Below, piece after piece: positions 18,539 through 31,054 of a stretch of DNA of 64,000 nucleotides (positions within the stretch are counted from its first letter, which is position 1; each line of letters opens with the position of its first letter). The stretch is taken from contig NZ_JANZXB010000011.1 in the NCBI RefSeq assembly GCF_025371035.1, positions 62,001-126,000 on the forward strand, written 5' to 3'. The translations under genes and the position numbers were made by a program. Below the pieces are notes generated by a model, which was not told where the DNA came from, ran no database searches, and saw nothing but the letters and a program-made list of their open reading frames with translations. Source of the DNA: Sphingomonas sp. LC-1. GTDB taxonomy: Bacteria; Pseudomonadota; Alphaproteobacteria; Sphingomonadales; Sphingomonadaceae.

Positions 18539-19582
18539 ATGAATAATCAGATCGTGCCGGTGATCCTGTCTGGCGGGTCCGGCACCCGTCTCTGGCCGAT
18601 GTCCAAACCGGAGATGCCCAAGCAACTGCTCCCCATCACGTCCGACGAAACCATGTTGCAGCTGACGGCGCAGCGGACCAACTCCAATGACTTCGCCGCG
18701 CCCATCGTCGTCGCCGGACAGCGTCATGCCGATCTGGTCGAGCAGCAACTGGTGGACGCCGGAACCGCCCCGCAAGTGCTGATCCTGGAGCCCATGGCCC
18801 GGAACACTGCACCCGCCATCGCCCTCGCCGCATTGGCCGCGAAGCCCGAAGAGGTGCTGCTGGTCATGCCCTCGGACCATGTGATCGCCGATCTCGACGC
18901 CTTCCATGCCGCGATCCGATCGGCCCTGCCCATGGTGTCGCAAGGCTGGCTTGCGACGTTCGGCATCGCGCCGGACAAGCCCGAGACCGGCTATGGCTAT
19001 ATCCAGGTGGGTCGGGAAATCGCAAAGGGCGTGCACCAAGTCGCCCGCTTCGTCGAAAAGCCCCGGCTGGAGCGGGCCGAAGCCATGCTGGCGCGTGGCG
19101 ATTATGCCTGGAATGGCGGAATCTTCCTGTTTCGCGCCGATCGCTATCTGGAAGAACTGGGTCAGCATGCGCCGGAAATGCTGGTCGCCGCCGAAAAGGC
19201 GATGCGCGCCGCGCGCCGTGAGGGCAAGCGCCTGTTCCCCGACGAGGGCGAATTCGCCGCCTGCCCGTCGGACTCGATCGACTATGCGGTGATGGAGCGG
19301 GCGGAGCGCGTAGCGGTCGTCCCCGTCGCCATGGGGTGGAACGATGTCGGAAGCTGGGATGCGCTTCACGCGATCAGCGAACTCGACATGTTCGGCAACA
19401 CCCATCGCGGGGAGGTTCTGGCGATCGACACGCGCAACTGCCTGATCCGCACCGACCGCGTCCGGGTGGCGGCCGTCGATGTCGAGGACCTGATCGTGGT
19501 GGCGAGCGGCGACGATGTGCTGATCCTGCCGCGCGGTCGCAGCCAGGACGTAAAGAAGCTGATCGAGGCGATGAAACGCTGA
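18539..19582 (+). CDS. Mannose-1-phosphate guanylyltransferase
   Basis: A 347-residue nucleotidyltransferase that makes GDP-mannose. It has the signature SGGSGTRLWPMSKPEMPKQL, the sugar-binding FVEKPRLERA and ETGYGYIQVG. It lacks the C-terminal isomerase half found in bifunctional ManC/XanB enzymes. ATG 18539 follows a GAAGGGG ribosome site. The divergent sugar transferase suggests GDP-mannose feeds the same polysaccharide. Confidence 0.93.
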   Translation: MNNQIVPVILSGGSGTRLWPMSKPEMPKQLLPITSDETMLQLTAQRTNSNDFAAPIVVAGQRHADLVEQQLVDAGTAPQVLILEPMARNTAPAIALAALAAKPEEVLLVMPSDHVIADLDAFHAAIRSALPMVSQGWLATFGIAPDKPETGYGYIQVGREIAKGVHQVARFVEKPRLERAEAMLARGDYAWNGGIFLFRADRYLEELGQHAPEMLVAAEKAMRAARREGKRLFPDEGEFAACPSDSIDYAVMERAERVAVVPVAMGWNDVGSWDALHAISELDMFGNTHRGEVLAIDTRNCLIRTDRVRVAAVDVEDLIVVASGDDVLILPRGRSQDVKKLIEAMKR

Positions 19583-19591
19583 GCCGGACAA

Positions 19592-19621
19592 GAGCCGGGC
19601 GGGCCCGATCCCGCCCGGCTC
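19592..19621. terminator. Bidirectional terminator-like hairpin
   Basis: A perfect 12-bp GC-rich stem (19592-19603 with 19610-19621) with a CCCGAT loop lies between two convergent genes. Its right arm overlaps the stop codon of the polysaccharide deacetylase gene. Confidence 0.7.
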
Positions 19622-20636
19622 AGCCGATTTGCTGGTCGAGCAGCGCGAGGATTTCGGCGATCATGGTCGGCTCTATGCCATGCCGGGCCAGCCGCTCGAA
19701 CACCGAATCCCACCAGCGGTCGAACATCGCTCTATCGCGCGCATCGCGAACATAGGGCGTGTGCCCCGGCTCCAGCGTCGGCGAATGAAAGGAAAAGGTT
19801 AGCAGGCGTACGCCATCCTCCACCGCCCGGTCGATCGCCGCCAGGGCATCCCTGATCCCCACGCCTTCAGGCGTCAGGGGGATGCGAGACAGCAGCCCCA
19901 GCCGGGCCAACACCCCCCGTCCATGCGCTACCCGACCCGCTTTCGGATACAACATTGCACCCCGACGACGGAGAAGCCCGGCATAGACGCTGGTCAGCGG
20001 CAATTCGATCATTCCGTCGCGGCGAAAGCCATGCGAGTCGATGGCGCTGAAATCCATGCCGCCGCCCTCGCCATAATTGTGCAGGGCACGCATCGAACTG
20101 TCGACACGATAACCCCGTGCGGCCAACAGCGACAATGACGACGGGCCCAGTCCATAACGCCCCGACCGGAACATGCGCGGTCGCTGTCCGAACGCCTCGG
20201 CGATGGCATCGGTCAGGCAATCGAGCTTCGCCGCCTCCAGCGTGCAGGGCAGATTGCCCGCATGGCTGGTGAAGGGATCCACCACTTCCTGATGCGGGGG
20301 CGTAACCCAGGCGTGCAGTTGCGCCCCAATCTCTGACCGCCCGTCCTCGAGACATTCGGACAGGATGGCGACCGCCGCCGGATCGACCACCACCGGATAA
20401 TCGACCAGGCAATGGAGCCCGACCCCGGCGGCGGCAAAGCGTCGGTGCGCGGGGCCGAAGGCACGCATCGCGCTTGTCGAACGATGACGGGGATCGAGCG
20501 GGGCGGACCAGTCGAACTCCTCCTCGACGTCGACCGAGACAAGAAAGCGGCGACCGAAGCTCTCGGGCCAGTCGATCCGCTCGGCCGCGTCGACCGGGTC
20601 GGGCCGCCAGGGACGAGCGGCCACCCCCATGCTCAC
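19620..20636 (-). CDS. Polysaccharide deacetylase family protein
   Basis: A 338-residue NodB-like carbohydrate esterase. The metal-site region VSVDVEEEFDW, GAQLHAWVTPP, the substrate motif FRSGRYGLGPSS and SFHSPTLEPGHTPYV match polysaccharide deacetylases found beside exopolysaccharide genes. No signal peptide is obvious. GTG at 20636 gives a GTGA overlap with the histidine kinase; ATG 20630 is equally possible. Confidence 0.82.
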   Translation of the reverse strand: MSMGVAARPWRPDPVDAAERIDWPESFGRRFLVSVDVEEEFDWSAPLDPRHRSTSAMRAFGPAHRRFAAAGVGLHCLVDYPVVVDPAAVAILSECLEDGRSEIGAQLHAWVTPPHQEVVDPFTSHAGNLPCTLEAAKLDCLTDAIAEAFGQRPRMFRSGRYGLGPSSLSLLAARGYRVDSSMRALHNYGEGGGMDFSAIDSHGFRRDGMIELPLTSVYAGLLRRRGAMLYPKAGRVAHGRGVLARLGLLSRIPLTPEGVGIRDALAAIDRAVEDGVRLLTFSFHSPTLEPGHTPYVRDARDRAMFDRWWDSVFERLARHGIEPTMIAEILALLDQQIG

Positions 20637-22474
20637 CGGGTCGCCGCCTGCCCCGATCGCTGATCGTCGCCCAGCGGCAACGCCAGGACGACCCGGTGCA
20701 AGCCGATGGTCAGGCCACCGCCCATTTCGGCCCCCAGCTTGTCGATCAGTCGTAGCGAAAAGCCCGTGCCCAACAACGGCGCGCCGTCCCGCTGTTCGTC
20801 ATCGCCCGCCTCGCTGAGCAGGGCCGCCTCAGTCTCCACCGTCAACGAGAGCGGGCGATCGATCCGCAGAGTCGCCATGCCCTGTTCCACCGACAGGCTG
20901 GCGGCCAGACGCTCACCGACCACGCAGTTGGACAGCAGAACGGAAAAGAGCCGCGTGACCAAGCGTTCGCTGGCCCGGTCGTCCGCCATGGCGACGATGG
21001 AAATGGCGGGCGGTTCAAAGCGGATTTCGGCACGACGAAGCTCGGCCAGCGGCCGAAGCTCGGCCAGTACGCGCTGGATCAGTGGAGCAAGCGGTACCGA
21101 TGTAGCGCGCAGTTCCAGAACCCGCCCCTCGATCCGTGCCGCCGTATCAAGATCCTCGACCGAGGCGAGAAGATCGGCCGCCATCGACCGGATCGCACTC
21201 GCACGGTCGCGATAGACGGGCGCGACCGGACCCAGCAACTCGCTTTCGATCAGTTCGGCAAAGCCCGCCACCGCATTGGCCGGGGTCCGCAGTTCATGGA
21301 CCAGTTGGCGCAGCGAATCCGAAGAAGAGGCCTCCGCTTCGCTCGCCGCCTCGCGAACATTGGCGATCTCATCGCGGCGTGGCCGTCGCCCACTTCCGCG
21401 ATAGCCGAGGAAAACGCCCGATGCCGGATCGAAATAGGGCATGGCCGACACCCGCCATGATCCCGATGCTTCGGAGATGCCGCCAATCTCCAGTCGCGCG
21501 TCTCGGAACGGCGAACGTCGACGAAACGCCCCCATCGCCACGCCATCGAAGCGGGCCAGCCCCTGCATAGCGGTATCCGCGATACTGACCCCCACCAGCG
21601 GGCCCCGCGCGACACCGGCCACGCCCAGGATCAGGCCATGGGCATCGGTCTCGAAATCGAAATGTGCTGGCCCTGCGTCGCCACGGGGGGCACCGGAGGC
21701 TTCTTCGCGCCGCTGGTTGAAGGCATCGATCCGGGCGACCAGATCGGCGATTTCGTAACGCGGCGGGGCGGTGGGCACCTCGGCATGGCGGAGCGCCTCC
21801 GCCATGAACGGCAATCCACGCGCCACCTGGCCCAGTGCGACGAAGGGCGTGGCCGCCTGGGTCGGCACCGGATCGAGCAGGACGGAAACCGGTAAAGCCT
21901 CATCCTCTTCGAACGCGTCATCAGCAAACTGCTCGGGCACCCGATCTTCGGGCGCCACCCGCCCCTGCTGCGTCGGCTCGGGCGGAAGGAGCGAGTGATC
22001 GTCTCGGGCATCGAATTCGATCGCCGGAGCAGACACCGGCTCGGTGAGATCGGGGAGAACGAAATCGACCGCGCCGAAATTGACCAGCCCGCGCTGCACC
22101 GTATCGGACAGATCGCGACGGTGACGCAGCACCGACCGGGCGCCCGGCGACAGCAGCGGCAGGATCGCCAGCCATTCATCATCGGTCAGCGCCACGCTGC
22201 GCAAAACGGGGGCCGCGACGGACAATTCGTCCTGCACGAAAAAGGATACCAGTGCGGCGGGCGGACGCCCGGCGATCAGGGCGCGCGCGCTGGCGGCACG
22301 GACGTCATCAGGTACCGACTCGCGCAACTGGAGCAACCGGGACAGCATCGGTGGATCGGCCGGAACGCGGCCACGCGCCATCAGGTCGACAAGCTGCCGC
22401 CAAGCCGTCTGCGCGCCAAAAGGCGAGCCCATGTCGGCCGACAGAATCGTCGCCAGGCTATCGTCGAACCGCAC
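20633..22474 (-). CDS. Soluble sensor histidine kinase
   Basis: A 613-residue protein without membrane segments. An N-terminal helical half of unknown type is followed by a PAS-like region (about 285-370), the H-box QLVHELRTPANAVAGF (phosphoacceptor His near residue 395) and a degenerate HATPase domain (GTGFSLRLIDKLGAEMGGGL). The N-box is poorly conserved, so ATP binding may be weak. It shares a GTGA overlap with the deacetylase gene and may control polysaccharide production. No response regulator gene is adjacent. Confidence 0.82.
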   Translation of the reverse strand: MRFDDSLATILSADMGSPFGAQTAWRQLVDLMARGRVPADPPMLSRLLQLRESVPDDVRAASARALIAGRPPAALVSFFVQDELSVAAPVLRSVALTDDEWLAILPLLSPGARSVLRHRRDLSDTVQRGLVNFGAVDFVLPDLTEPVSAPAIEFDARDDHSLLPPEPTQQGRVAPEDRVPEQFADDAFEEDEALPVSVLLDPVPTQAATPFVALGQVARGLPFMAEALRHAEVPTAPPRYEIADLVARIDAFNQRREEASGAPRGDAGPAHFDFETDAHGLILGVAGVARGPLVGVSIADTAMQGLARFDGVAMGAFRRRSPFRDARLEIGGISEASGSWRVSAMPYFDPASGVFLGYRGSGRRPRRDEIANVREAASEAEASSSDSLRQLVHELRTPANAVAGFAELIESELLGPVAPVYRDRASAIRSMAADLLASVEDLDTAARIEGRVLELRATSVPLAPLIQRVLAELRPLAELRRAEIRFEPPAISIVAMADDRASERLVTRLFSVLLSNCVVGERLAASLSVEQGMATLRIDRPLSLTVETEAALLSEAGDDEQRDGAPLLGTGFSLRLIDKLGAEMGGGLTIGLHRVVLALPLGDDQRSGQAATR

Positions 22475-22665
22475 TTAGCTCCCTTCACACATGGCTGCAC
22501 CGCCCCGATCAACCTGACGTAACGTCCATATCCTTCCAACTGGTAACCTGCAAATATCCATATGCGTGCCGTTGCAATATGGGAGAATTGCGATAGTGCG
22601 TAATTTTCTTATAGTCCGCCGTATCAGAGCATAGGGAATCGGCATTTTATGTGGAGTATCGTGTA

Positions 22666-23133
22666 ATGGCGCTCGATCGCATCGATCGGCAAATCTTGGC
22701 GCTGTTGCAGGCCGATGGCCGTATGACCAACGTCGAACTGGCAGAACGGGTGGGATTGACCGCCCCCCCCTGTCTTCGGCGCGTTCGCGCGTTAGAAGAA
22801 GCGGGCGCGATCCGGGGCTATCACGCCGATCTGGACGCCGCGCGCCTGGGCTTTCCGATCACCGTCTTTGCCATGGTATCGCTCCGCAGCCAGGCCGAGC
22901 ATGATCTGGCGACGTTCGAACAGCATGTCGCGGGCATCCCCGAAGTTCGCGAATGCCATATGCTGAACGGCGAGATCGATTTCATCCTGAAGATCGTCGC
23001 GTCGGATCTCAAGAGCTTCCAGGAAATCCTGACCACCCACCTGACGCCCGCTCCCAATGTCGCGAGCGTCAAGACCTCGCTGACGATCCGTACCGCCAAG
23101 CAGGTGTCGGGTATTCCGATCGAAGCGGACTAA
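22666..23133 (+). CDS. Lrp/AsnC-family transcriptional regulator
   Basis: A 155-residue regulator. It has an N-terminal winged helix (LDRIDRQILALLQADGRMTNVELAERVGL, LRRVRALEEAGAIRGY) and a C-terminal RAM ligand domain (GEIDFILKIVASDLKSFQEILTTHL, VASVKTSLTIRTAKQ). ATG 22666 starts at the usual MALDRIDRQ; a GTG at 22651 is the alternative. Such regulators sense amino acids. No obvious target gene is next to it. Confidence 0.93.
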   Translation: MALDRIDRQILALLQADGRMTNVELAERVGLTAPPCLRRVRALEEAGAIRGYHADLDAARLGFPITVFAMVSLRSQAEHDLATFEQHVAGIPEVRECHMLNGEIDFILKIVASDLKSFQEILTTHLTPAPNVASVKTSLTIRTAKQVSGIPIEAD

Positions 23134-23158
23134 ACCAACCCGTCATTCCGGCGAATCG

Positions 23159-23193
23159 AAAAGCCGACCATCCACCAGGATGGTCGGCTTTTT
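23159..23193 (+). terminator. Rho-independent terminator after the Lrp gene
   Basis: A perfect 15-bp stem (23159-23173 with 23178-23192) with loop ACCA runs into TTTTT. Its A/T ends make it usable in both directions. Confidence 0.92.
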
Positions 23194-23335
23194 AATGGAC
23201 TACTCAGCCGGAATTCACCGCCCGGACCCCGCCACCGCTTCGCTTCGAGCGAATTCGGGCAAAATATCCAGGGACTCTGGCTGAAACCAGGTGGGAATGA
23301 CGGACACGTCGCGGACAAAGCAGCCCGCCTGGTTA

Positions 23336-23360
23336 CCCCCGCGCCAGTAGGGCGCGGGGG
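23336..23360 (-). terminator. GC-rich hairpin after the periplasmic TPR gene
   Basis: A perfect 10-bp stem, CCCCCGCGCC (23336-23345) with GGCGCGGGGG (23351-23360), 5-base loop, lies 8 bases past the stop of the minus-strand TPR gene. No T-run follows. Confidence 0.55.
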
Positions 23361-23368
23361 CATTGGCA

Positions 23369-24658
23369 TCAGGCCTGGGCGTCCAGGTAGGTCTTCCAGA
23401 AGCCAGCCAGATCGGCGCGCGGCTGGCCCTGAACCGCGTCGAATGCGGCCTTCGCGCCGGCCTTGTCGCCCTGCGCTGCGAGCGCGATGCCGAGACGGGT
23501 GTTCACCTCATTGGCATCGACCCCGCCCTTTTGCAGCGCGGCGCGGTACAGTTCGGCGGCCTTGGCGTAATTGCCCTGACCATAATAGGCCTCGGCGGTC
23601 AGCGCGGCGAGCTTGCCGTCGGCGGCCGACTTGGCGCGGGCCTCGGTCGGCGCCAGCGAGCCTTCCTGGCGGCTCTTGGCGGCGGCGGCGGCCAGCATGG
23701 CCTTTGCCGTCGCGTTACCCGCCGGGATCTTGCCGGTGGCGATGCCTTCCTTCAGCACCGTCTCCGCTTCGGCGGGCAGGCCCTTGTCGGTCGCATATTG
23801 CGCATATTCCATATAGTCATTCTGATCGGCGAGCGACTTGGTGGCGCGCATCAGGCGGAACAGATCGAGCCGCTGGTTCTTGTCCAGCGTCGCCAGCGAA
23901 CCCGGCTGCAGACCATAAATCACCAGCGAGTTACGCCAGTTCTGCGCGGTCGGATAGGCCGTGATCCACTTGCGCATCCAGCTCAGCGTTTCCGGAACCA
24001 TCTTCGCCTTGTTGGCCCGGCCGATCGCGTACTTGTAATAGTCCTCAGGCGCCTTCTGGCCCGAGGCGGTCATCTGGTCGATCGCGCTCGACAGTTCGGC
24101 ATTGGCACCGGCAACGTCGCCCGAATCCATCTTCGCCTTGACGATCAGCATCGGCAGGTTCGGATCGTTGTAACCGAGCTGCTTCGCCTGATTGAAATAT
24201 TGCAGCGCGATCGGATACTGCTTGCCGTTATAGGCCAGCGCACCACGACGGAAGACGTAGCGCGGCTTGTCCGCGGCCGGGGTCGACGGGCTGGCGATCA
24301 GCGCGTCGAGCGGCTTGGCCAATGACGCTTCGTCGACCGGCGCATTCGGATTGGCCTGCTGCGCCGCATAGAGCTTGCCCGATTCGAGTTCGTAGCGCAG
24401 CGCCGCCGCGATATATTTGTCGTCCTCGGTCTTCGCCGCAGCCTCTACCGCCGCGACCAGCGGATCGGCCGCAGCGTAATTCTTCTGCTGCAACACGGGC
24501 TGTGCCGCCTGCGCCGCCTTCAGCGCCTCGGGGCTCAGCTTCAGGCCGCCGGCCTCCTCGGCCTTCTTTTTCTGCGCCACGGCCGGGACCGTCAGGGCAA
24601 CCCCACTCACACTCGTCGCCAGCACGGCCGCAAGCGCGAGCTTCGGAATGATCTTCAT
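23369..24658 (-). CDS. Periplasmic TPR-repeat protein
   Basis: A 429-residue protein with a signal peptide (LALAAVLATSVSGVALTVPAVAQ) followed by tetratricopeptide-like repeats (for example PIALQYFNQAKQLGYNDP, YAKAAELYRAALQKGG, GDKAGAKAAFDAVQGQP). It is probably a protein-interaction module in the periplasm; partners are unknown. ATG 24658 is preceded by TTGGAG. It is a single gene convergent with the Lrp regulator. Confidence 0.85.
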   Translation of the reverse strand: MKIIPKLALAAVLATSVSGVALTVPAVAQKKKAEEAGGLKLSPEALKAAQAAQPVLQQKNYAAADPLVAAVEAAAKTEDDKYIAAALRYELESGKLYAAQQANPNAPVDEASLAKPLDALIASPSTPAADKPRYVFRRGALAYNGKQYPIALQYFNQAKQLGYNDPNLPMLIVKAKMDSGDVAGANAELSSAIDQMTASGQKAPEDYYKYAIGRANKAKMVPETLSWMRKWITAYPTAQNWRNSLVIYGLQPGSLATLDKNQRLDLFRLMRATKSLADQNDYMEYAQYATDKGLPAEAETVLKEGIATGKIPAGNATAKAMLAAAAAKSRQEGSLAPTEARAKSAADGKLAALTAEAYYGQGNYAKAAELYRAALQKGGVDANEVNTRLGIALAAQGDKAGAKAAFDAVQGQPRADLAGFWKTYLDAQA

Positions 24659-24828
24659 GCGAATTTTCTCCAAGAATAGAGCCTGTCGGGTCCAGAACCG
24701 TATCTGACGGGCTTGATAGGGACAGCGCGCGTCCCGTTCAAGCAATGCGATGATGCGATCCTCCCTTACCCCTCAACCGCTGAACGCGGATTGAACGCGA
24801 ACGCTCCGAGCGCTAGCGCGGCAGGATC

Positions 24829-25569
24829 ATGATTGCCGTCATCTCCCCCGCCAAAACGCTCGATTACAAGAGCCCCCTCCCCGACCTTGCCCCGACCGAG
24901 CCGCATTTCGCCGCCGAAGCCTGCACCCTGGCGCAGGCCGCTGCCGGTCTGGGCGAGGACAAGCTTTCCTCGCTGATGCGCATCTCGCCCGCGCTCGCCA
25001 AACTCAACGCCGAACGCTTTCGCGACTTCGCAACCGCGACGGAGCGGCCCGCGATGTTCGCCTTTGCGGGCGACGTCTATACCGGGCTGGAGGCCAAGAC
25101 GCTGGACGAACCGGCGGTGCTGTTCGCGCAGGACCATCTGCGGATGCTGTCGGGGCTTTACGGCCTGCTCCGCCCGCTCGACGCGATGCGTCCTTATCGG
25201 CTGGAAATGGGCACGCGCTGGGCGCCGCGCGGCGACAAGTTGACCGACTGGTGGGGCGACCGCATCGCCAAGCGGCTGTCCGACGAGGTCGAGGCGGAGG
25301 GCTCGGGCACGATCCTGAACCTCGCCAGCCAGGAATATTGGCACGCGGTCGACGGCAAGCTTCCCGCCGCGGTCCGGGTGATCGCGGTCGATTTCCGGGA
25401 GGGCGATCGCTTCATCAGCTTCCATGCGAAAAAGGCGCGCGGGGCGATGGCGCGCTGGATGGTCGAACATGCCATCACCGATAACGATGCGATGCGTGGC
25501 TTCGACAGCGACGGCTATGGCTTCGATGCGGCGAACAGCACGCCGACACAGTGGAGATTCGTGCGATGA
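24829..25569 (+). CDS. yaaA: Peroxide stress protein YaaA
   Basis: A 246-residue UPF0246/YaaA protein beginning MIAVISPAKTLDYKSPLP, the family hallmark. It also has FAGDVYTGL, LRMLSGLYGLLRPLDAMRPYRLEMGT and FREGDRFISFHAKKARGAMARW. In E. coli YaaA lowers free iron and DNA damage during peroxide stress. The stop overlaps the next gene's start (ATGA), indicating one transcript. Confidence 0.95.
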   Translation: MIAVISPAKTLDYKSPLPDLAPTEPHFAAEACTLAQAAAGLGEDKLSSLMRISPALAKLNAERFRDFATATERPAMFAFAGDVYTGLEAKTLDEPAVLFAQDHLRMLSGLYGLLRPLDAMRPYRLEMGTRWAPRGDKLTDWWGDRIAKRLSDEVEAEGSGTILNLASQEYWHAVDGKLPAAVRVIAVDFREGDRFISFHAKKARGAMARWMVEHAITDNDAMRGFDSDGYGFDAANSTPTQWRFVR

Positions 25570-26264
25570 GCGAATGGAAGCAGGCGAGCGTCATCGGCGC
25601 TTCCGGCGGTATTGGCGGCGCTATCGCCGATGCGCTTGAGGAGGAGGGCGTATGTGTCGCCCGCTTCGGCCGTTCGATGAGCGGCGATGCGCATATCGAC
25701 ATCGAGGACGAAGCGAGCATTGCGGCAGCGGCGTACCGGATCGCAAAGGGCCCCGCCCCCGATCTGGTGATCGTCGCCACCGGCCTGCTGCATGACGGTG
25801 CCCAGGGGCCCGAAAAGGCGATCGACCAGCTTTCGCCCGAATGGCTTGCGCGCAATTTCGCGGTGAATGCGATCGGCCCGGCGCTGGTCGCCAAGCATCT
25901 GTTGCCCCTGATGCCGCGGACCGGCAAGACGATCTTCGCGGCCCTGTCCGCGCGCGTCGGGTCGATCTCCGACAATCGCATGGGCGGCTGGTATGGCTAT
26001 CGCGCGTCCAAGGCCGCCCTCAACCAGTTCATCCGCACGCTCGCCATCGAGCATAAGCGGCGCAACGATCGTTCGATCGTGGTCGCGCTTCATCCCGGCA
26101 CGGTCGATACGGTTTTGTCCAAGCCGTTCCAGGGCAATGTCAGGCCCGGCGGCTTGTTCGATCCGTCACGCGCCGCCGTCCAGCTTCTCGACGTGCTCGA
26201 CGGACTCCGCGCGCCGGACAGTGGCAAGCTGTTCGATTGGGAGGGCAAGGAGGTCCAGCCTTGA
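25566..26264 (+). CDS. SDR-family oxidoreductase
   Basis: A 232-residue short-chain dehydrogenase with the cofactor motif GASGGIGGAI and the catalytic YRASKAALNQ (Tyr and Lys). The N-terminal sequence and short length resemble the C-factor/YwfD-like group. Substrate unknown. It is coupled to yaaA by an ATGA overlap. The 322 bases after it (26265-26586) hold no gene I can support; they should contain the gyrA promoter, but no clear -35/-10 pair was found. Confidence 0.88.
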   Translation: MSEWKQASVIGASGGIGGAIADALEEEGVCVARFGRSMSGDAHIDIEDEASIAAAAYRIAKGPAPDLVIVATGLLHDGAQGPEKAIDQLSPEWLARNFAVNAIGPALVAKHLLPLMPRTGKTIFAALSARVGSISDNRMGGWYGYRASKAALNQFIRTLAIEHKRRNDRSIVVALHPGTVDTVLSKPFQGNVRPGGLFDPSRAAVQLLDVLDGLRAPDSGKLFDWEGKEVQP

Positions 26265-26586
26265 CCACCCCCCTGATTATCACTTGCATTACAGCATCGT
26301 AACGTCGGCGACATTCGCGCGAAACCACCCGTCCCCGATAAGGAGCGGGCTGGTCGCCGTTCCACTCCCGTCGGCGGCCAGCGCCTACCAAGTCCCGTGA
26401 TCCGCTGCCGAGGGGGTAGCATTGCCGCAGGGCCCGTCCCCGCGCCCGGTTTTCACGCATCGGTCGCTTCCCGAACCGCTCATGCGAATGCCGGTGCGCG
26501 GGGATGGCGAAGGGGTGGTCAGGCGGCTTCTGCTGGGCTAGGAACGACGCTTCCCATCTGACAACCAACCCGGAAAGCAACAGACT

Positions 26587-29333
<2,747 letters not shown>

Positions 29334-29337
<4 letters not shown>

Positions 29338-29684
29338 GCCACCCCGCCACCGCCTATAAGGTGCTGACCGCCGACCAAATGGCTGCACTGGAACAGGAGG
29401 GCGTCTTCAGTGGCGCGCCGGTGGATATGGCCGATGGCTATATCCACCTCTCTACCGCCGCCCAGCTCACCGAGACGGTGGACAAGCATTTCGCCGGCCA
29501 GACCGACCTGCACATTGCGGCGGTCGATCTGGAGGCGATGGGCGAGGCGGTGAAGTGGGAGGAGAGCCGGGGCGGCCAGCTCTTCCCGCATCTCTATGCC
29601 CCGTTGAGCTTGACGGCGGTCGTCGCCTATGGCCCGATGCAGCGCGATGACGACGGCAGCGTTCGGTTGCCCATCACCGGTTGA
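29334..29684 (+). CDS. DUF952 domain protein
   Basis: A 116-residue protein of the DUF952 family (glutathione-S-transferase-like or ADP-ribosyl-fold set). Signatures include YKVLTADQMAALEQEGVF, ADGYIHLSTAAQL, HFAGQTDLHIAAVD and FPHLYAPLSL. Function unknown. The GTG start overlaps the gyrA stop. Confidence 0.88.
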
Positions 29685-29693
29685 AACTCATAG

Positions 29694-29723
29694 TGATGAC
29701 GTTTCGTCATTGAAACGTCATCA
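29694..29723. terminator. Perfect 12-bp inverted repeat after gyrA-DUF952
   Basis: TGATGACGTTTC (29694-29705) pairs perfectly with GAAACGTCATCA (29712-29723) around a 6-base loop, 9 bp after the DUF952 stop and about 45 bp before the receptor gene start. It could be a terminator for the gyrA transcript or an operator for the receptor gene. No T-run follows. Confidence 0.5.
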
Positions 29724-29767
29724 AATCCTAACGCCACCTTTACCGGTCACGCATAGCAAAGACGGCG

Positions 29768-31051
29768 ATGAAGCCGTCTGTCTTCTCTAATGGCCCACCA
29801 GTGGCCGATGACCCGGTGATCGGGGCCGACGCTTCGCTGGCTGAGGCCATCGGCCTGTTCCGCCAGCACCCCGACATGCGCCTGCTGCCCGTCCTCGACG
29901 CCGGGCAGCGCCCCGTCGGCGCGGTCCGTGAACGGGACTTGCGCGGATTGCTGTTCAATCCCTTTGGCCATGCCCTGCTTCAAAATCCCGATTTCGGCAC
30001 CACGCTGAACGCCTATGTCCGCGCCCATGCCATTTGCGAGGTGGAAGCACCACTAGCCGAAAAGCTGTTGCTCCATGCCAACTGGGGAGCGCCGGACATG
30101 CTGATCCTGACCCGCGAGGGCATTTTCGCCGGGACACTCGACGCCGCGACGCTGGCCCGGCAGGCCGCCGATGTGCAGATTTCGCTCGCCAAGGAGAGGA
30201 TCGCACGAGCGCACCAGATCGACGAGGCCGCGCGCGACTTCATGGTAGACATCGGCGCCTCGTCCGAACAATCGCTGGCGGCGACCCGCGAGATGGACCA
30301 GATGGCTGATGCCCTTGCCCGCTATGCCGCGCAAACGCATGGTGGTGCGGATCGCATGACCGGCGCAATGGGCGACGCGGGCAGCGCGCTCGGCGACATC
30401 GCCAAGCAGGGGCATGGCCTGACCGAGGCCTTTGGCGCGATTACGCGCGATATGGATCAGGCGCGAAAGATCCGCGAGGAAGTGCGCCACCGGATCGCCA
30501 GCACCGGCCGCCATGCCTATGCCCTGGCGAACGGCGCCACCACCATCGACGCGCTGCTGGCCGTAATCGAGGGCGTGGCGACCCGCACCAATTTGCTGGC
30601 ACTGAATGCCGCCATCGAAGCCGCCCGTGCGGGCGAGACCGGGCGGGGCTTCGCGGTCGTCGCGCATGAGGTGAAGGCGCTTGCCCGCCAGACGCGCGAG
30701 GCGGCGCAGGATGCGACCCGCAACGTCGCACAGGTCAAGTCGGACCTTCACGCGCTGGTCGCCGAACAAAAGCATCTCGATGAAGCGGTCGAGGCGATCA
30801 GCGGCATCTCCCACTCGATCGACACGGCTGTCGCCGCGCAGGGCATGGCGACCGCCTCCATCGCCGCCAATGTCGACCAGACCGCTTCGGCCGCTCGCCA
30901 GATCGGCGCGCAGGTCCGTCAAATACAGGAAGACGCCACGCGGATCGACCGCGATGCCGGATCGCTGCTGACCTTGGCCCGGACATTGGGCCACACCGTC
31001 ACCCGGTTGCGCGATCGCACCGCCGGTTTCGTCGATACGGTCGCCGCCTGA
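29768..31051 (+). CDS. Soluble methyl-accepting chemotaxis-like protein with CBS-type sensor
   Basis: A 427-residue protein without membrane segments. Residues 15-145 resemble paired CBS modules ([49 protein letters not shown]). The C-terminal half is an MCP signalling coiled coil with the conserved hairpin tip [20 protein letters not shown] and [18 protein letters not shown]. It probably passes a nucleotide or energy signal to CheA/CheW. No other chemotaxis genes are in the window. Confidence 0.88.
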   Translation: MKPSVFSNGPPVADDPVIGADASLAEAIGLFRQHPDMRLLPVLDAGQRPVGAVRERDLRGLLFNPFGHALLQNPDFGTTLNAYVRAHAICEVEAPLAEKLLLHANWGAPDMLILTREGIFAGTLDAATLARQAADVQISLAKERIARAHQIDEAARDFMVDIGASSEQSLAATREMDQMADALARYAAQTHGGADRMTGAMGDAGSALGDIAKQGHGLTEAFGAITRDMDQARKIREEVRHRIASTGRHAYALANGATTIDALLAVIEGVATRTNLLALNAAIEAARAGETGRGFAVVAHEVKALARQTREAAQDATRNVAQVKSDLHALVAEQKHLDEAVEAISGISHSIDTAVAAQGMATASIAANVDQTASAARQIGAQVRQIQEDATRIDRDAGSLLTLARTLGHTVTRLRDRTAGFVDTVAA

Positions 31052-31054
31052 TCG

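Noticed and set aside
20633-22474. Two-component pair partner next to the histidine kinase
   Set aside because: Neighbouring genes are a deacetylase and an Lrp regulator; neither has a receiver domain.
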